Origin: Thraustochytrium sp. TN22
Taxonomy: Eukaryota; Sar; Bigyra; Thraustochytrida; Thraustochytriidae
Direction: 5' to 3'
NCBI GenBank assembly: GCA_013306675.1
Contig: JABLUY010000057.1
Coordinates: 1-64,000 of the forward strand
DNA: 64,000 nucleotides
Shown: one piece after another, positions 9,144-17,968 of the stretch
Layout of the letters: each line of letters begins with the position of its first letter
How positions within the stretch are numbered: the first letter of the stretch is position 1
The notes under the pieces: model-generated
Told to the model about the DNA's origin: nothing
What the model saw: the letters and a program-made list of their open reading frames with translations, nothing else
The model's database searches: none
Position numbers and translations under genes: made by a program

Positions 9144-9612
9144 CATGCGTCTGTCTGGGTGGTCGCCAACCAGGTTCGCGCCAGACGACTAGCTTCGTAT
9201 AGGTCAGGCGCCAGGAAGAAGCGCAGCGCAGGGTCTTGACTTGCTCTGTGCTTGCTCATAAAAAAGACAACCAGGTTCCCTATCAGCTCATCATCCTCAG
9301 GCTTGCTCTGATCAGGCTTCGGCTGTGACTGCGCCGCGTTCTCGCCCGTGTCGACGCTTGCCAGCCGCCGCCTCTGGCCGGGCCTGGCCGGGCGGTCCAC
9401 CACGCGCGCCACCGCCGCGCGCACGCGGGACCGGAGCGCGGCGTCCTGCAGGCCTGCGCTGCGAGATATCAACGCGCGGGGCGGCGCAGAACCAGTGGTG
9501 CGGCAGGCTGCGCGGCGCCGGCGAGGTCGCCGCGCGCGCATAACCAAGCCAGTTCCCGGCGACGGCGCGGCGCTCCGAGTTCGTGGCGCGGCAGCAGGCA
9601 GCGGACGGCAGG
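9144..9612. other. Intergenic, UBA-PUB to Nopp140
   Basis: 469 bp between two plus-strand genes, probably the 3' end of the first and the promoter of the second. An A6 run lies near 9261. The last 250 bp are GC-rich and keep the Nopp140 frame open upstream of its ATG but contain no other in-frame ATG. No gene seen. Confidence 0.35.
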
Positions 9613-11184
9613 ATGCAGGCCTCGGAGCTCGCGGTGCTGGCGCTGATCCGGCAGCACCTGGCTGCGAGCGGCGAGGCCAAGCTGCGCAAGCTGGCCGACA
9701 AGGTGGCCCAGGCCGCCGGCGAGGACCTGCCCGAGGTGGGCTCGCTCACGCTCAAGGACCTGTACGAGAAGAACCAGCCTGAGTCCGAGGAGAAGGGCGA
9801 CGGCAGCTCCAGCGAGGAGGAGGAGAGCTCCGACGACGAGGACGAGGAGGAGGACGTGAAGGAGAAGGTGAAGACCGAGAAGGCCAAGAAGGCCAAGGCC
9901 GAGGAGAGCGAGAGTGACGAGAGCAGTGATGAGGAAGACGAGGACGAAGATGAAGAGAAGGAGAAGTCCGTGACCAAGAAGGCGGTCGTCGCGAAGGATG
10001 ATGAGGAGGAGAGCAGCGACGAGGAGGAGAGCAGTGACGAGGAGGAGGACGACGACAAGGACGACAAGAAGGAGAAGTCCGGTGCCGCCAAGCTCATCGA
10101 CGACGAGGCGGAGGAGGACTCTGACGAGAAGGACTCTTCCGAGGAAGAGGAAGAGGCGGATGAGTCGTCCGATGACGACGAGGAGGAGAAGCCCAAGGCG
10201 ACGAAGGCCGCCAAGGCCGAGGACAGCGACGAGGAGGAGTCTTCTGACGAGGAGGAGGAATCGTCGGATGAGGAGGAAGAGGAAGAGGAGGAAAAGCTCA
10301 AGGCCAAGAAGGCCGCCAAGGCCAAGGAGAGCGACGACGAGGAGTCTTCCGACGAGGAGGAGGAATCGTCGAACGAGGAGGAAGAGGACGAGGAGGAGAA
10401 GCCCAAGGCCAAGAAGGCCGCCAAGGCCAAGGAGAGCGACGATGAGGAGTCTTCCGATGAAGAGGAGTCCTCTGACGACGACGACGGAGAAAAGAAGCCG
10501 TCGACCAAGAAGGCCGCCTCCACCAAGGTTGCGGAGAGTGACGAGGAGGAGTCTTCGGACGAGGAAGAGTCCTCGGATGAGGAAGAGGAGGAGCAGGAGA
10601 AGCCCAAGGCCAAAAAGACCAAGGCAACGAAGGCGGATAGCGATGACGAGGAGTCCTCTGATGAGGAGTCTTCGGACGAGGAGGAGGAGAAGGAGGCGAA
10701 GCCCAAGGCCAAGGCCGCCAAGGTAGAGGCCAGCGACGAAGAGGAGTCCTCGGATGACGACGACGACGAGGATGACGAGGAGGAGGAGGTCGTGGTCAAG
10801 ACTAGCGTGGCGGTGGTAACCAAGGAGGCGGAGCCAGAGGCTGCGCCCGAGTCGGAGCAGGCGTCGCGCAAGCGGCGGCGGTCGGCGGCTGGCATCGACT
10901 CGGAGGAGCCGCCGCGCAAGCGCCAGGAGGGCGAACGCTTTCAGCGCGTGGATGTGGACTTTTGGGCCACCAAGATCAAGGACGACCGTCTCCGCGACAA
11001 CTCCTACGAGGCGGCGTACGGCAGCTCCGGCTGGGGTGCCAAGGCGAACGACACGCTCGTCCGCGTTCGTGGCAAGGACTTTCGCCACGAGAAGACCAAG
11101 AAGAAGCGTGGCAGCTACCGCGGCGGCCTGATCGACTCGAACCAAGTGTCGAGCATCGCGCTGAGCGACAGCGACGACGAGTAA
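9613..11184 (+). CDS. NOLC1: Nopp140/NOLC1 (Srp40) nucleolar phosphoprotein
   Basis: Nucleolar and coiled-body chaperone for box C/D and H/ACA snoRNPs. 523 residues, no intron. The N-terminus (about 1-55) is a LisH-like helical segment. The centre (about 60-395) alternates acidic-serine clusters (SSDEEEESSDEEEE) with lysine/alanine/proline blocks (KPKAKKAAKAK), about ten times, as in animal Nopp140 and yeast Srp40. The C-terminal SRP40 domain is clear: FQRVDVDFWATKIKDDRLRD, then GWGAKAND, then FRHEKTKKKRGSYRGG. The serines in acidic context are good CK2 sites. The ATG at 9613 gives the family-like start; the frame is open further upstream but has no ATG. The central repeats differ between copies, so they look like old coding repeats and not a recent expansion. 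Confidence 0.93.
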   Translation: MQASELAVLALIRQHLAASGEAKLRKLADKVAQAAGEDLPEVGSLTLKDLYEKNQPESEEKGDGSSSEEEESSDDEDEEEDVKEKVKTEKAKKAKAEESESDESSDEEDEDEDEEKEKSVTKKAVVAKDDEEESSDEEESSDEEEDDDKDDKKEKSGAAKLIDDEAEEDSDEKDSSEEEEEADESSDDDEEEKPKATKAAKAEDSDEEESSDEEEESSDEEEEEEEEKLKAKKAAKAKESDDEESSDEEEESSNEEEEDEEEKPKAKKAAKAKESDDEESSDEEESSDDDDGEKKPSTKKAASTKVAESDEEESSDEEESSDEEEEEQEKPKAKKTKATKADSDDEESSDEESSDEEEEKEAKPKAKAAKVEASDEEESSDDDDDEDDEEEEVVVKTSVAVVTKEAEPEAAPESEQASRKRRRSAAGIDSEEPPRKRQEGERFQRVDVDFWATKIKDDRLRDNSYEAAYGSSGWGAKANDTLVRVRGKDFRHEKTKKKRGSYRGGLIDSNQVSSIALSDSDDE

Positions 11185-11302
11185 TTGCAGCAGCAGCCAA
11201 GACCTGCGCGCGCAGCGCTGGTCTGTGTACGAATGGATTGAGCCGCCCCAGTAGTACTGTGTTCAATCAATCATCAGAATTTCCGTTTCTTTCTCGATCC
11301 TC

Positions 11303-12524
11303 TTACATCAGGCTCTTCTCCTCGCCTTCCTCCTTGCACTCAACCAGCGCCTCCGGCGCGAGCCACTCGCGCACGCGATCCACCGAGACGTCGTCGCCCA
11401 TCGACTTGATAAAGTAGCTCACGTAAGCCTCGGCACAGCGGGGTGCGAACTCGCTGAGGGCAGCCGCGAGGTCACGCGGCTCCAGGACGTCGTGCGCCGC
11501 GACGCGCTCCAGGTCCGCCAGGAGGTCGCCGGCGGCGTCGCCGACCGCAGACCTGATCGCGGCCACAGCTGCGGGCAGACCGAGCGGCGCCAGGTCGCGA
11601 TAGTCCTCTGCCATGCGCACATCGCACCCCACGCAAAGGGTCCAAACGCAGGCGGGCTCCGGGTTCTTGGCGTGCTTGGCATAGGTCTCAAACTCCTGAA
11701 CCCCTGAGAGCTTGCCGTGGAGCGCGAAGCTAGGGCTGCTGTGCAGCATCAGACTGGAAGCACGGTGCGCAATGCGAACGGCGTCGCCCGCGCCTACTGG
11801 CCCGCGCGCCGCATTCACGCGCCAGCCTTCGTCGCCAGGCAGCGAGGACTCCACTCGCCACTCGGACGACCGCGTGTACGTGGGCGCCATGAAGACCTCC
11901 GACTGGTTTGCGAGCTTGGATGAGCGCTGGAATGTCTTGGGCGCGCAGGACAGCCACGTCCTGGACAGCACAACGCCATCCTCGGCAGTCAAAATCTGAG
12001 CGCGCACGTCAAGGCGGGCAGTCAGTCAGACAGTCAGTCAGTCAAGTCAAGTCAAGTGCGGCGACGATGACAAGGGCGCTGCGCTCCTCAAAGTGAGAAC
12101 CTACCGGGTCGCTCACAAGACAAAATGTGTCCCCGTAGCGAAGTGGGCGCTCACGTGGCGCCTCGCCGCTCGGCAGCACAATGTGGAACACGTTGCGGGC
12201 GATGGGCCGCAGGTCCTCCTCCGGGCACGTAGAGACGGCCCACTCCTTGCCCTGCGGATGCAGCGCAAGATAGCCTTGCGTGCTCGTGTTCTCCAGCATG
12301 ATGGCGTCGCCGTAGCAGAGGGCATCGCCCTCAAACCGGAATGTCAGCGGGCAGGCCTGCATGGCGTGTTGCTTGACCGCATGCTGCTTTGCCAGCAGCA
12401 GATTGCCAGCCTTCTTGCGCGCCAGGAATTCGGCGAATTTGATTTCGTTCTCCTGCTCGTCCTCGGACCAGTTGCCCACGCGCGTGCGCCGGCCGTACTG
12501 TACCGCGCCCGACTCAAGCGCCAT
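11303..12524 (-). CDS. CFAP161: CFAP161 (axonemal microtubule inner protein)
   Basis: Homologue of cilia- and flagella-associated protein 161, an axonemal protein found inside doublet microtubules. Two exons, 12524-12105 and 11995-11303, joined across a 109-nt intron (donor GTAGGT, acceptor CTCAG, phase 0) to give 370 residues. Exon 1 has TRVGNWSEDEQENEIKFAEF, LCYGDAIMLENTST and IARNVFHIVLPS...LRYGDTFCLVSDP, each matching the human protein. Exon 2 continues ILTAEDGVVLSRTW and ends with an acidic tail; its central FALHGKLSGVQEFETYAK and CVWTL fit the middle of CFAP161. The intron holds CAGT/AAGT tetranucleotide repeats. The Nopp140 stop codon is 118 bp away, tail to tail. An octamer satellite lies directly upstream of the start. 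Confidence 0.85.
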
Positions 12525-12529
12525 GGTGC

Positions 12530-12640
12530 AAGCTTGCGAGCTTGCGAGCTTGCGAAGCTTGCGAGCTTGCGAGCTTGCGAAGCTTGCGAGCTTGCGAGCT
12601 TGCGAGCTTGCGAGCTTGCGAGCTTGCGAGCTTGCGAGCG
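12530..12640. repeat. GAGCTTGC octamer satellite before CFAP161
   Basis: About 13 near-perfect tandem copies of GAGCTTGC, with a few nine-base GAAGCTTGC variants. The array starts six bases upstream of the CFAP161 ATG and extends 111 bp. The embedded AGCT and AAGCTT are palindromic, so the array can fold back. It probably lies in the 5' untranslated region or core promoter. Confidence 0.9.
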
Positions 12641-12840
12641 TGAGCCTACCGCGACCACGTGGTCAGTGCCTCTGATGAGCTTTTGCGGCTGCTGCTGATC
12701 GCCCGCGAGCGATCTCGTTGGCTCGCAAGGATTGACGTGCTGAACGCACCAATGTACCGGAGCCGAGTGACCTTGAACGGATCAGTGACAGTCGCAGCCA
12801 CGAGCGAAGCCTCTCAAAGGCCAACTTGCCTCCAGGACAC

Positions 12841-12842
<2 letters not shown>

Positions 12843-12893
<51 letters not shown>

Positions 12894-12950
12894 AGCAGCA
12901 GCAGCAGCAGCAGCAGCGCGGGCAAGAGAGAGAGAGAGAGAGAGAGAGGG
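12843..12950. repeat. Compound (GA)n-(CAG)n-(GA)n microsatellite
   Basis: A (GA) run of about 48 bp, then eight CAG units, a short GC spacer and a second (GA) run of about 24 bp. Read as protein it gives Arg-Glu or Ser-Leu and Gln or Ala runs, with no flanking conserved sequence. Confidence 0.92.
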
Positions 12951-13344
12951 GCGCGTGCGCAGATTGAAGCGCTTGGCTTGGCGAGAACGGCTCGTGTCAG
13001 AGGTGATACTCAATGGGCGCGCTTTGCACGACGCATGGGTGAGCAAGATTCTACCAGCGCACGACATGCCAGTCGCCGCACGCACAGACAGAAAGGAGCG
13101 TGGCCCGCAACAAAAATTGTTCTGGCCTTTCATGAGCTGTGCAAGGAAATGTAGATGGGCTCATGGTTGAAGACCGGCCTCAGCGCGCTCCGTGGAGCTG
13201 GGGCCGGCGACGCGGTCCGCGGGGTCGTGGTAGGCGGCGTGGTTTGCGGGATCGTGGCCGGCGACGTGCTGCGGCAGCCGGTCCCGCTGCCGCGCCGCTG
13301 GCCCTGGTCGCACTCGCCCCCAAGGAACGCCGCGAAACCATCTG

Positions 13345-13640
13345 TCACGCCCTGTCACGCTGTCGAGCTATGCAACGTCGCGCTGGACCTTCCTCGTTGA
13401 AGCCGTGTACACCTCCCACGCGGCAGACCGACCGGTGCGGATACTCTGCCGCTTCTTGTCCAAATTCTTGAGCTGCTTGCAGTGCGAAGCTTGCCCTCCT
13501 CCGTGTGTTTTGAACCAGAACCTCCCTCCGCTTGGCCGCTTCTTCCTCAGCCTGCTTCGCATCGTTCAGTAGCTCCGCAAGCCTCTGACGGTTGCTCTCG
13601 AGACGACGCTTCTCCTCCGCAAGGCTCTCCTTGACCCAGG
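13345..13640 (-). pseudogene. Orphan coiled-coil frame, possible gene fragment
   Basis: On the minus strand a frame without an ATG runs about 98 codons from an AG at 13641 to a TGA at 13345. Its first 45 codons are strikingly protein-like: WVKESLAEEKRRLESN, then RQRLAELLNDAKQAEEEAAK, a charged heptad pattern. The remainder is less convincing. A TAG just upstream doubles as a possible splice acceptor. I cannot link it to a neighbouring exon: the 1 kb upstream on that strand is the TPR gene and its repeat-rich leader. It may be a decayed fragment of a coiled-coil gene or a lone exon. Low confidence. Confidence 0.25.
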
Positions 13641-14025
13641 TGGTCTAGTGTCACTGGCTGTGAAGGCAAGGACCCCGTGCTGGCGTGTGCGGGTAGTGCG
13701 AAGGCAGTGCGGAGAACCTGAGGGCCTCCTCGCCTGCTGCCGCCTTCTGCCTCTTCTCGCCTCTTCAGGCTCTTCAGGCTCTTTAGGCTCTTCTCGCTCT
13801 TCTCCGGCGCCGCTGCAGCCTACTCTGGTCAGGCCCGGGCTTCGCAAGCACGCACACCCCGTACCAGCGCGCCGGCCCGAGAGTGGCCGACTTGAGAGCG
13901 GCCGCCAGCGCGCCGCGCGCCGCGTCCCGATCCCCCTCGCCTCGCGCTCGCCTCGCCTCGCCTCGCCTCGCCTCGCCTCGCCTCGCCTCGCCGGCTACGC
14001 GACGCCACAGCACCGCGCCGCGAAC

Positions 14026-16284
14026 ATGTCGGCCCTCTTCTCGCACGCTCGGGCCAGCCTGCGCCGCAGCCTGGACGACCGCCGCGAGAGCGCGCGCTAC
14101 CTCACCGAGGAGGCCAAGATTGTGGACTACCGCAGCATCAGCCTCTACGAGGTGCAAATGGTGCTCGAGGGCGTGCTGGACGGCAGGCTCGCGGAGGACG
14201 TCGTGCTCGTCGTGGCGCTCCGTGAGCTCGGCGAGAAGGTGGACAAGGGCGCCACGCTGCAGATCGTGGCCGAGCTCGGGGACGACCTCGTCCAGGTCAA
14301 GGCCGCGTACGTGGACGAAGAGCTTTTCGGGACGCTGGGGCAGGACGTGGCCCTCAAGCCCCGCGAGGACTGGAGCACAGAGGACATCGCGGAGCACGTC
14401 GTCATGTCGCGCACACTCAAGATGCCCCCGGACCAGGCCTTCTACCTCAACGCACTCCCGCCGGGAGCCGTGGGCGGGCGCTTCCAAGGCACGTTCACGA
14501 GCCAGGCGCGCCGCTGCCGCTTCGCCGACCTCGTGCATGCGCTCGAGGGCCACTTCAGGGACCAAGACCCCAAGAGTGTCTTCGTGTGGCTGGACCTCTT
14601 CTGCGCCAGCCAGCCGCTCCTCACCAGCAAGGACCGGCCGGCCGCTGCGGTCCAGGCGCGGCGCGAGGAGATTTTGACCACCGGCCTCCACGAGGCCATC
14701 ACGCGCTTCGACAGCGCCATCATCTTCTTCGACCGCTGGGACAAACCCATGCCCCTCCAGCGCGCATGGTGCGTGTGGGAGATTTACGGCGCCGTGCGCA
14801 GCGGCCGCCCCGTCGACGTCGTCTACGCGCCCGGCCAGGAGGACAGCTTCATCGAGCAGCTGCTGGACGATCCGAGGGAGATCGCCACCATCATGGCCCG
14901 CAACATGGACATGAGGAACGCGGCTTGCTGGAAGCTCGAGGACAAGGCCATGATCGACCGATCCGTGACCGAGAAGCTCGAGGGCGGCTACTCCACCCTC
15001 AACACGGAGATCCAGGGCCGGCAGCGCGCCTGGCTCGCCGCCATCGCGCGCGACCGCGTCGCCGACCTCCGGCAGCGCGGCGACGGAGACCCCGTCGAGA
15101 TGGCCCGAATGCTGCACCAAGCTGCCAGCCTTCTTGATGACTACGGCGACTATGACGAGGCGCTCCAGTACTACAAGGAGGCGCTGGATCTGTTCCGGGA
15201 GGCCATCGGGCCGCAGCACGCGTACGTGGCGGACACGCTAAAGAACATTGCGGTCGTGTACTCGAACCAGGGTCGCTACGAGGATGCGCTGCGCTACTAC
15301 AACGAGGCGCTGGAGCTGACACGGGAGGTCCTCGGGCCGCGGCACCCGTCCGTGGCGGAAACGCTCAACAACATGGCGGTGGTGTACGACTCCCAGGGCC
15401 GCTACGAGGATGCGCTGCGCTACTACAACGAGGCGCTGGAGCTGACACGGGAGGCCCTCGGGCCGCGGCACCCGTCCGTGGCACAGACGCTCAACAACAT
15501 GGGTTCGGTGTACTCCTCCCAGGGCCGCTACGAGGATGCGCTGCGCTACTACAACGAGGCGCTGGAGCTGCGCCGGGAGGCCCTCGGGCCGCGGCACCCT
15601 GCCGTGGCGCAGACGCTCAGCAACATGGGTGCCGTGAAGCAATCCCAGGGCCGCTACAAGGATGCGCTGCGCTACTACAACGAGGCGCTGGAGCTGCATC
15701 GCGAGGCCCTCGGGCCGCGGCACCCGTCCGTGGCGGCAACGCTCAACAACATGGCGGAAGTTTACGACTCCCAAGGCCGCCACGAGGATGCGCTACGCTA
15801 CTACAACGAGGCGCTGGAGCTGCGCCGGGAGGCCCTCGGGCCCCGGCACCCGTCCGTGGCGGCAACTCTCAACAACATGGCGGCGGTGTTTCACGTCCAG
15901 GGCCGCTACGATGATGCGCTGCGCTACTACAGCGAGGCGCTGGAGCTGAAGAGGGAGGCCCTCGGGCCGCGGCACCCGTCCGTGGCGGCAACGCTCAACA
16001 ATATGGCGGCGGTGTACAAGAACCAGGGCCGCACCGAGGATGCACTGCGCTACTACAACGAGGCGCTGGAGCTGAAGAGGGAGGCCCTTGGGCCGCGGCA
16101 CCGATCTGTTGCGATCACGCTGTACAACATCGGAGTCCTTCACATGACGCAGGGTCGCTTCGGTCAGGCGATGCCTCTGTTCGAGGAGGCGCGGGGCATC
16201 TGCGAGGAGGTGCTGGGCTCCAGGCATCCAGATACGCTAGACGCTGCGGCTCAGGTCCGACACTGTCGCGACCAGTTGCGTTGA
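14026..16284 (+). CDS. HET/TIR-like domain plus kinesin-light-chain TPR repeats
   Basis: 752 residues, no intron. Residues 1-120 form a mixed helical/beta leader (MSALFSHARASLRRSLDDRR). Residues about 150-270 look like a HET/TIR-type fold: VFVWLDLFCASQ, then FDSAIIFFDRWDKPMPLQ and RAWCVWEIYGAVRSGRPVDV, recalling the WIDALCINQ and RxWxxQE signatures of HET domains. A helical linker follows. From about residue 378 come eight 42-residue TPRs of the kinesin light chain type (YYNEALELxREALGPRHPSV) plus a partial ninth. The repeat units are 126 bp and nearly identical in DNA, so they duplicated recently or are kept alike by gene conversion. Such proteins are often labelled kinesin light chain, but no cargo-binding evidence exists here. 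The role is unknown; a sensor or immune-like role is inference. A (CCTCG)n tract ends 34 bp before the ATG. A damaged paralogue lies just downstream. Confidence 0.85.
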   Translation: MSALFSHARASLRRSLDDRRESARYLTEEAKIVDYRSISLYEVQMVLEGVLDGRLAEDVVLVVALRELGEKVDKGATLQIVAELGDDLVQVKAAYVDEELFGTLGQDVALKPREDWSTEDIAEHVVMSRTLKMPPDQAFYLNALPPGAVGGRFQGTFTSQARRCRFADLVHALEGHFRDQDPKSVFVWLDLFCASQPLLTSKDRPAAAVQARREEILTTGLHEAITRFDSAIIFFDRWDKPMPLQRAWCVWEIYGAVRSGRPVDVVYAPGQEDSFIEQLLDDPREIATIMARNMDMRNAACWKLEDKAMIDRSVTEKLEGGYSTLNTEIQGRQRAWLAAIARDRVADLRQRGDGDPVEMARMLHQAASLLDDYGDYDEALQYYKEALDLFREAIGPQHAYVADTLKNIAVVYSNQGRYEDALRYYNEALELTREVLGPRHPSVAETLNNMAVVYDSQGRYEDALRYYNEALELTREALGPRHPSVAQTLNNMGSVYSSQGRYEDALRYYNEALELRREALGPRHPAVAQTLSNMGAVKQSQGRYKDALRYYNEALELHREALGPRHPSVAATLNNMAEVYDSQGRHEDALRYYNEALELRREALGPRHPSVAATLNNMAAVFHVQGRYDDALRYYSEALELKREALGPRHPSVAATLNNMAAVYKNQGRTEDALRYYNEALELKREALGPRHRSVAITLYNIGVLHMTQGRFGQAMPLFEEARGICEEVLGSRHPDTLDAAAQVRHCRDQLR

Positions 16285-16512
16285 TATGGCAGTAGGTCGA
16301 TGTTGTTTGTTTTCTTGCATTGTCTTGCTGGCATTCGTGAGTGCTGTTCCCCATGGTGGCCAAGATGGCCGAGTCACTGCACGTGCAGCACGCGCGCGCG
16401 CGCTTGACTGACCGTGAGAGCTGCCGCCGCTGCCAGGTGGAGAGCGGCCGCCGCGACCAGTGCCAGCGCCGCCACCAGAACGCATTCACGCGCCTCCGCC
16501 GCGCGCGCCGCC

Positions 16513-16790
16513 ATGCCGGACGTTCTCTCGCACACGCGCGAAAGCTGGCGCCGCAGCCTCGACGGCCGGCGTATAGTCTCGAGCCACCTTGCGGCGGAAA
16601 GACAGCAGCGTCAGCGTCGCCGAGGTTGAGGCGCCCGGCGCGCGCCTCTTCGTCGCCACGCGCGACGCCTACGAAGGGGTCAAGGCTGGCTACACCATCG
16701 AGATCTATGAAGTCAGTGAGGAGTGCTCGATGCTTGGCCGCGTGCCGTACGTCGACGCAGCGAAAGTCTTCCGGCTGTCCAGGCGCGTTG
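16513..16790 (+). pseudogene. Broken 5' paralogue of the HET/TIR-TPR gene
   Basis: The ATG at 16513 opens MPDVLSHTRESWRRSLDGRR, clearly related to MSALFSHARASLRRSLDDRR of the gene ending 229 bp upstream. After a change of frame between about 16590 and 16626, the match resumes: ARLFVATRDAYEGVKAGYTI and VPYVDAAKVF align with VVLVVALRELGEKVDKGATL and AAYVDEELF of the intact copy. The similarity covers roughly the first 100 residues of the family only; the HET/TIR-like domain and TPRs are absent. This is a host gene copy, truncated and frameshifted. Confidence 0.6.
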
Positions 16791-17125
16791 CAAGGAAAGT
16801 TTTCCTCCACAAGGCACGGCCTGCCGAAGAAACGAGAGACAAACGAACAGAGCTCGTTCTCTCGGCGGCAGGGAGGCTCGTTCACTTGAACGGCAAGCCA
16901 CCGCTTGCAGGGCCTCTTCCGAGTTGCTGGTCACATGATGCCACGCATCTGGTTCGTGCACTATTCTTTGCTCGACACTATCCTATGCTTGAACATGACA
17001 CGCGCGTTCATGCACGCATTTCTGCGCATGCAACGCGCAAGAGAATGCTCTCGTGGTATGCTCGTTCCTGCTCCGGTCTGGACCCCTTCTCCCCGCCCTC
17101 AGTCCTCTCCACCTCGCGCACGCGC
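16791..17125. other. Spacer between pseudogene and TRIAP1 end
   Basis: 335 bp without a supported gene. The frame that carries the pseudogene stays open through this region but the sequence no longer resembles the intact paralogue. The last part should contain the 3' end of the TRIAP1-like gene on the minus strand. Confidence 0.35.
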
Positions 17126-17432
17126 TCACCTTGCCTCGTCCGGCTGTTTCGCCTCTGGAATCTTGCTCACATCGATGGCCTTGCGCTGCATGACGGCCAC
17201 CACGCAGTCCTTGTACTCGTCGAACTCGTCCTGCGCGTCGCAGCGCACGGGGTCCACCCACGTGAGCCATCCCGTCCTCCGGAGCCTCCCGCGCTGCCTG
17301 CGCCGCCTCCCGCCCACGTACCTGGCAGCCGGGCCTGACGTTGCCCTTCATGAACTCCTCCGTGTACCAGCGCCTGAAGCAGTTCTCGTACAGCTGCTTG
17401 ATGGTGGCGCACTGCTTGTTGGCCTCCTCCAT
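17126..17432 (-). CDS. TRIAP1: TRIAP1/Mdm35-like twin CX9C protein
   Basis: Predicted mitochondrial intermembrane-space protein that, in yeast and humans, chaperones PRELI/Ups lipid-transfer proteins. Two exons, 17432-17322 and 17230-17126, with a 91-nt intron (donor GTACGT, acceptor GCAG, phase 0), give 71 residues. Exon 1: MEEANKQCATIKQLYENCFR, with Cys8 and Cys18 spaced CX9C, followed by RWYTEEFMKG, a strong family signature (compare FNRWFAEKFLKG). The second CX9C pair forms only after splicing: GCQ from exon 1 joins DEFDEYKDC from exon 2, giving exactly nine residues between the cysteines. Unspliced, the nearest spacing would be eleven. The stop lies in AAGGTGAGC, itself donor-like. The ATG lies about 35 bp from a large (GCC)n tract with an assembly gap. 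Confidence 0.85.
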
Positions 17433-17468
17433 GGCGCCCTGCTCCGCGGCCTGCCTGCGCCGCGCCCG

Positions 17469-17470
17469 CC

Positions 17471-17523
<53 letters not shown>

Positions 17524-17532
17524 NNNNNNNNN

Positions 17533-17586
<54 letters not shown>

Positions 17587-17595
17587 GCTGCCGCC
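17469..17595. repeat. (GCC)n tract with assembly gap
   Basis: About 120 bp of GCC/CGC trinucleotides interrupted by nine N at 17524-17532. The true length is unknown. It lies just upstream of the TRIAP1-like start codon on the minus strand, and encodes only poly-Ala, poly-Arg or poly-Gly. Confidence 0.95.
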
Positions 17596-17968
17596 GCCGC
17601 CGCCGCGCTCCAGGTCTGCCGCGCGCTTCTTTCTCTCTTCACCGCCGGAGGACCGGAGCCTAACCACCACCGCCGCCGCCGCCGCCGTCGCGCTCAACGA
17701 GCACCTCGTTGTCGGCGGCGCGGCGGCTCCGAGTCGGGCGCCGCGCTCGCGCTGCGCGGCCTGCGTACGTGCGTGTTGTTGGCGTTGGTCCTGCCGCGCT
17801 CAGGCTACTTTAGGGGGCGTTGAATGAAGAAGTTCAAGGTCGTCCTCCGCACGCCCGAGTCCTCGAGGGATATGATGGTCATCTGGTGGTCATGGTACCA
17901 CCCTGGGCACCACAACCAGCGCGAGCGCGCTAACAGGAGGAGGGCGTCGGAAGGCGGAAAGCGACACG
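17596..17968. other. Upstream region of TRIAP1-like gene
   Basis: 373 bp of GC-rich sequence between the (GCC)n tract and the end of the next minus-strand gene. It holds a second short GCC run (about 17669-17688). No supported gene. Confidence 0.35.

Larger units (their letters stand above)
12641..14025. other. 1.4-kb gene-poor, repeat-rich spacer
   Basis: Between CFAP161 and the HET/TIR-TPR gene, which point away from each other. It contains a compound microsatellite (12843-12950), an orphan minus-strand coiled-coil frame (13345-13640) and a (CCTCG)n run (about 13936-13991) next to the TPR gene start. An 81-codon plus-strand frame with an ATG at 13155 has one Val/Gly-rich hydrophobic stretch but no family likeness; I do not call it a gene. 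Confidence 0.5.

Noticed and set aside
9312-10919. Long minus-strand Ser/Leu-rich frames under the Nopp140 gene
   Set aside because: They are antisense shadows of the acidic-serine repeats; the plus-strand SRP40 domain is decisive.
13155-13400. 81-codon frame with a Val/Gly hydrophobic stretch
   Set aside because: The hydrophobic stretch comes from a local GGCCGGCGACG/GTGG imperfect repeat, and there is no other support.
16983-17642. 219-codon frame with poly-Ala/poly-Arg crossing the N gap
   Set aside because: The poly-residue part is the GCC repeat. Only the MEEANKQ segment is real, and it belongs to the spliced TRIAP1-like gene.
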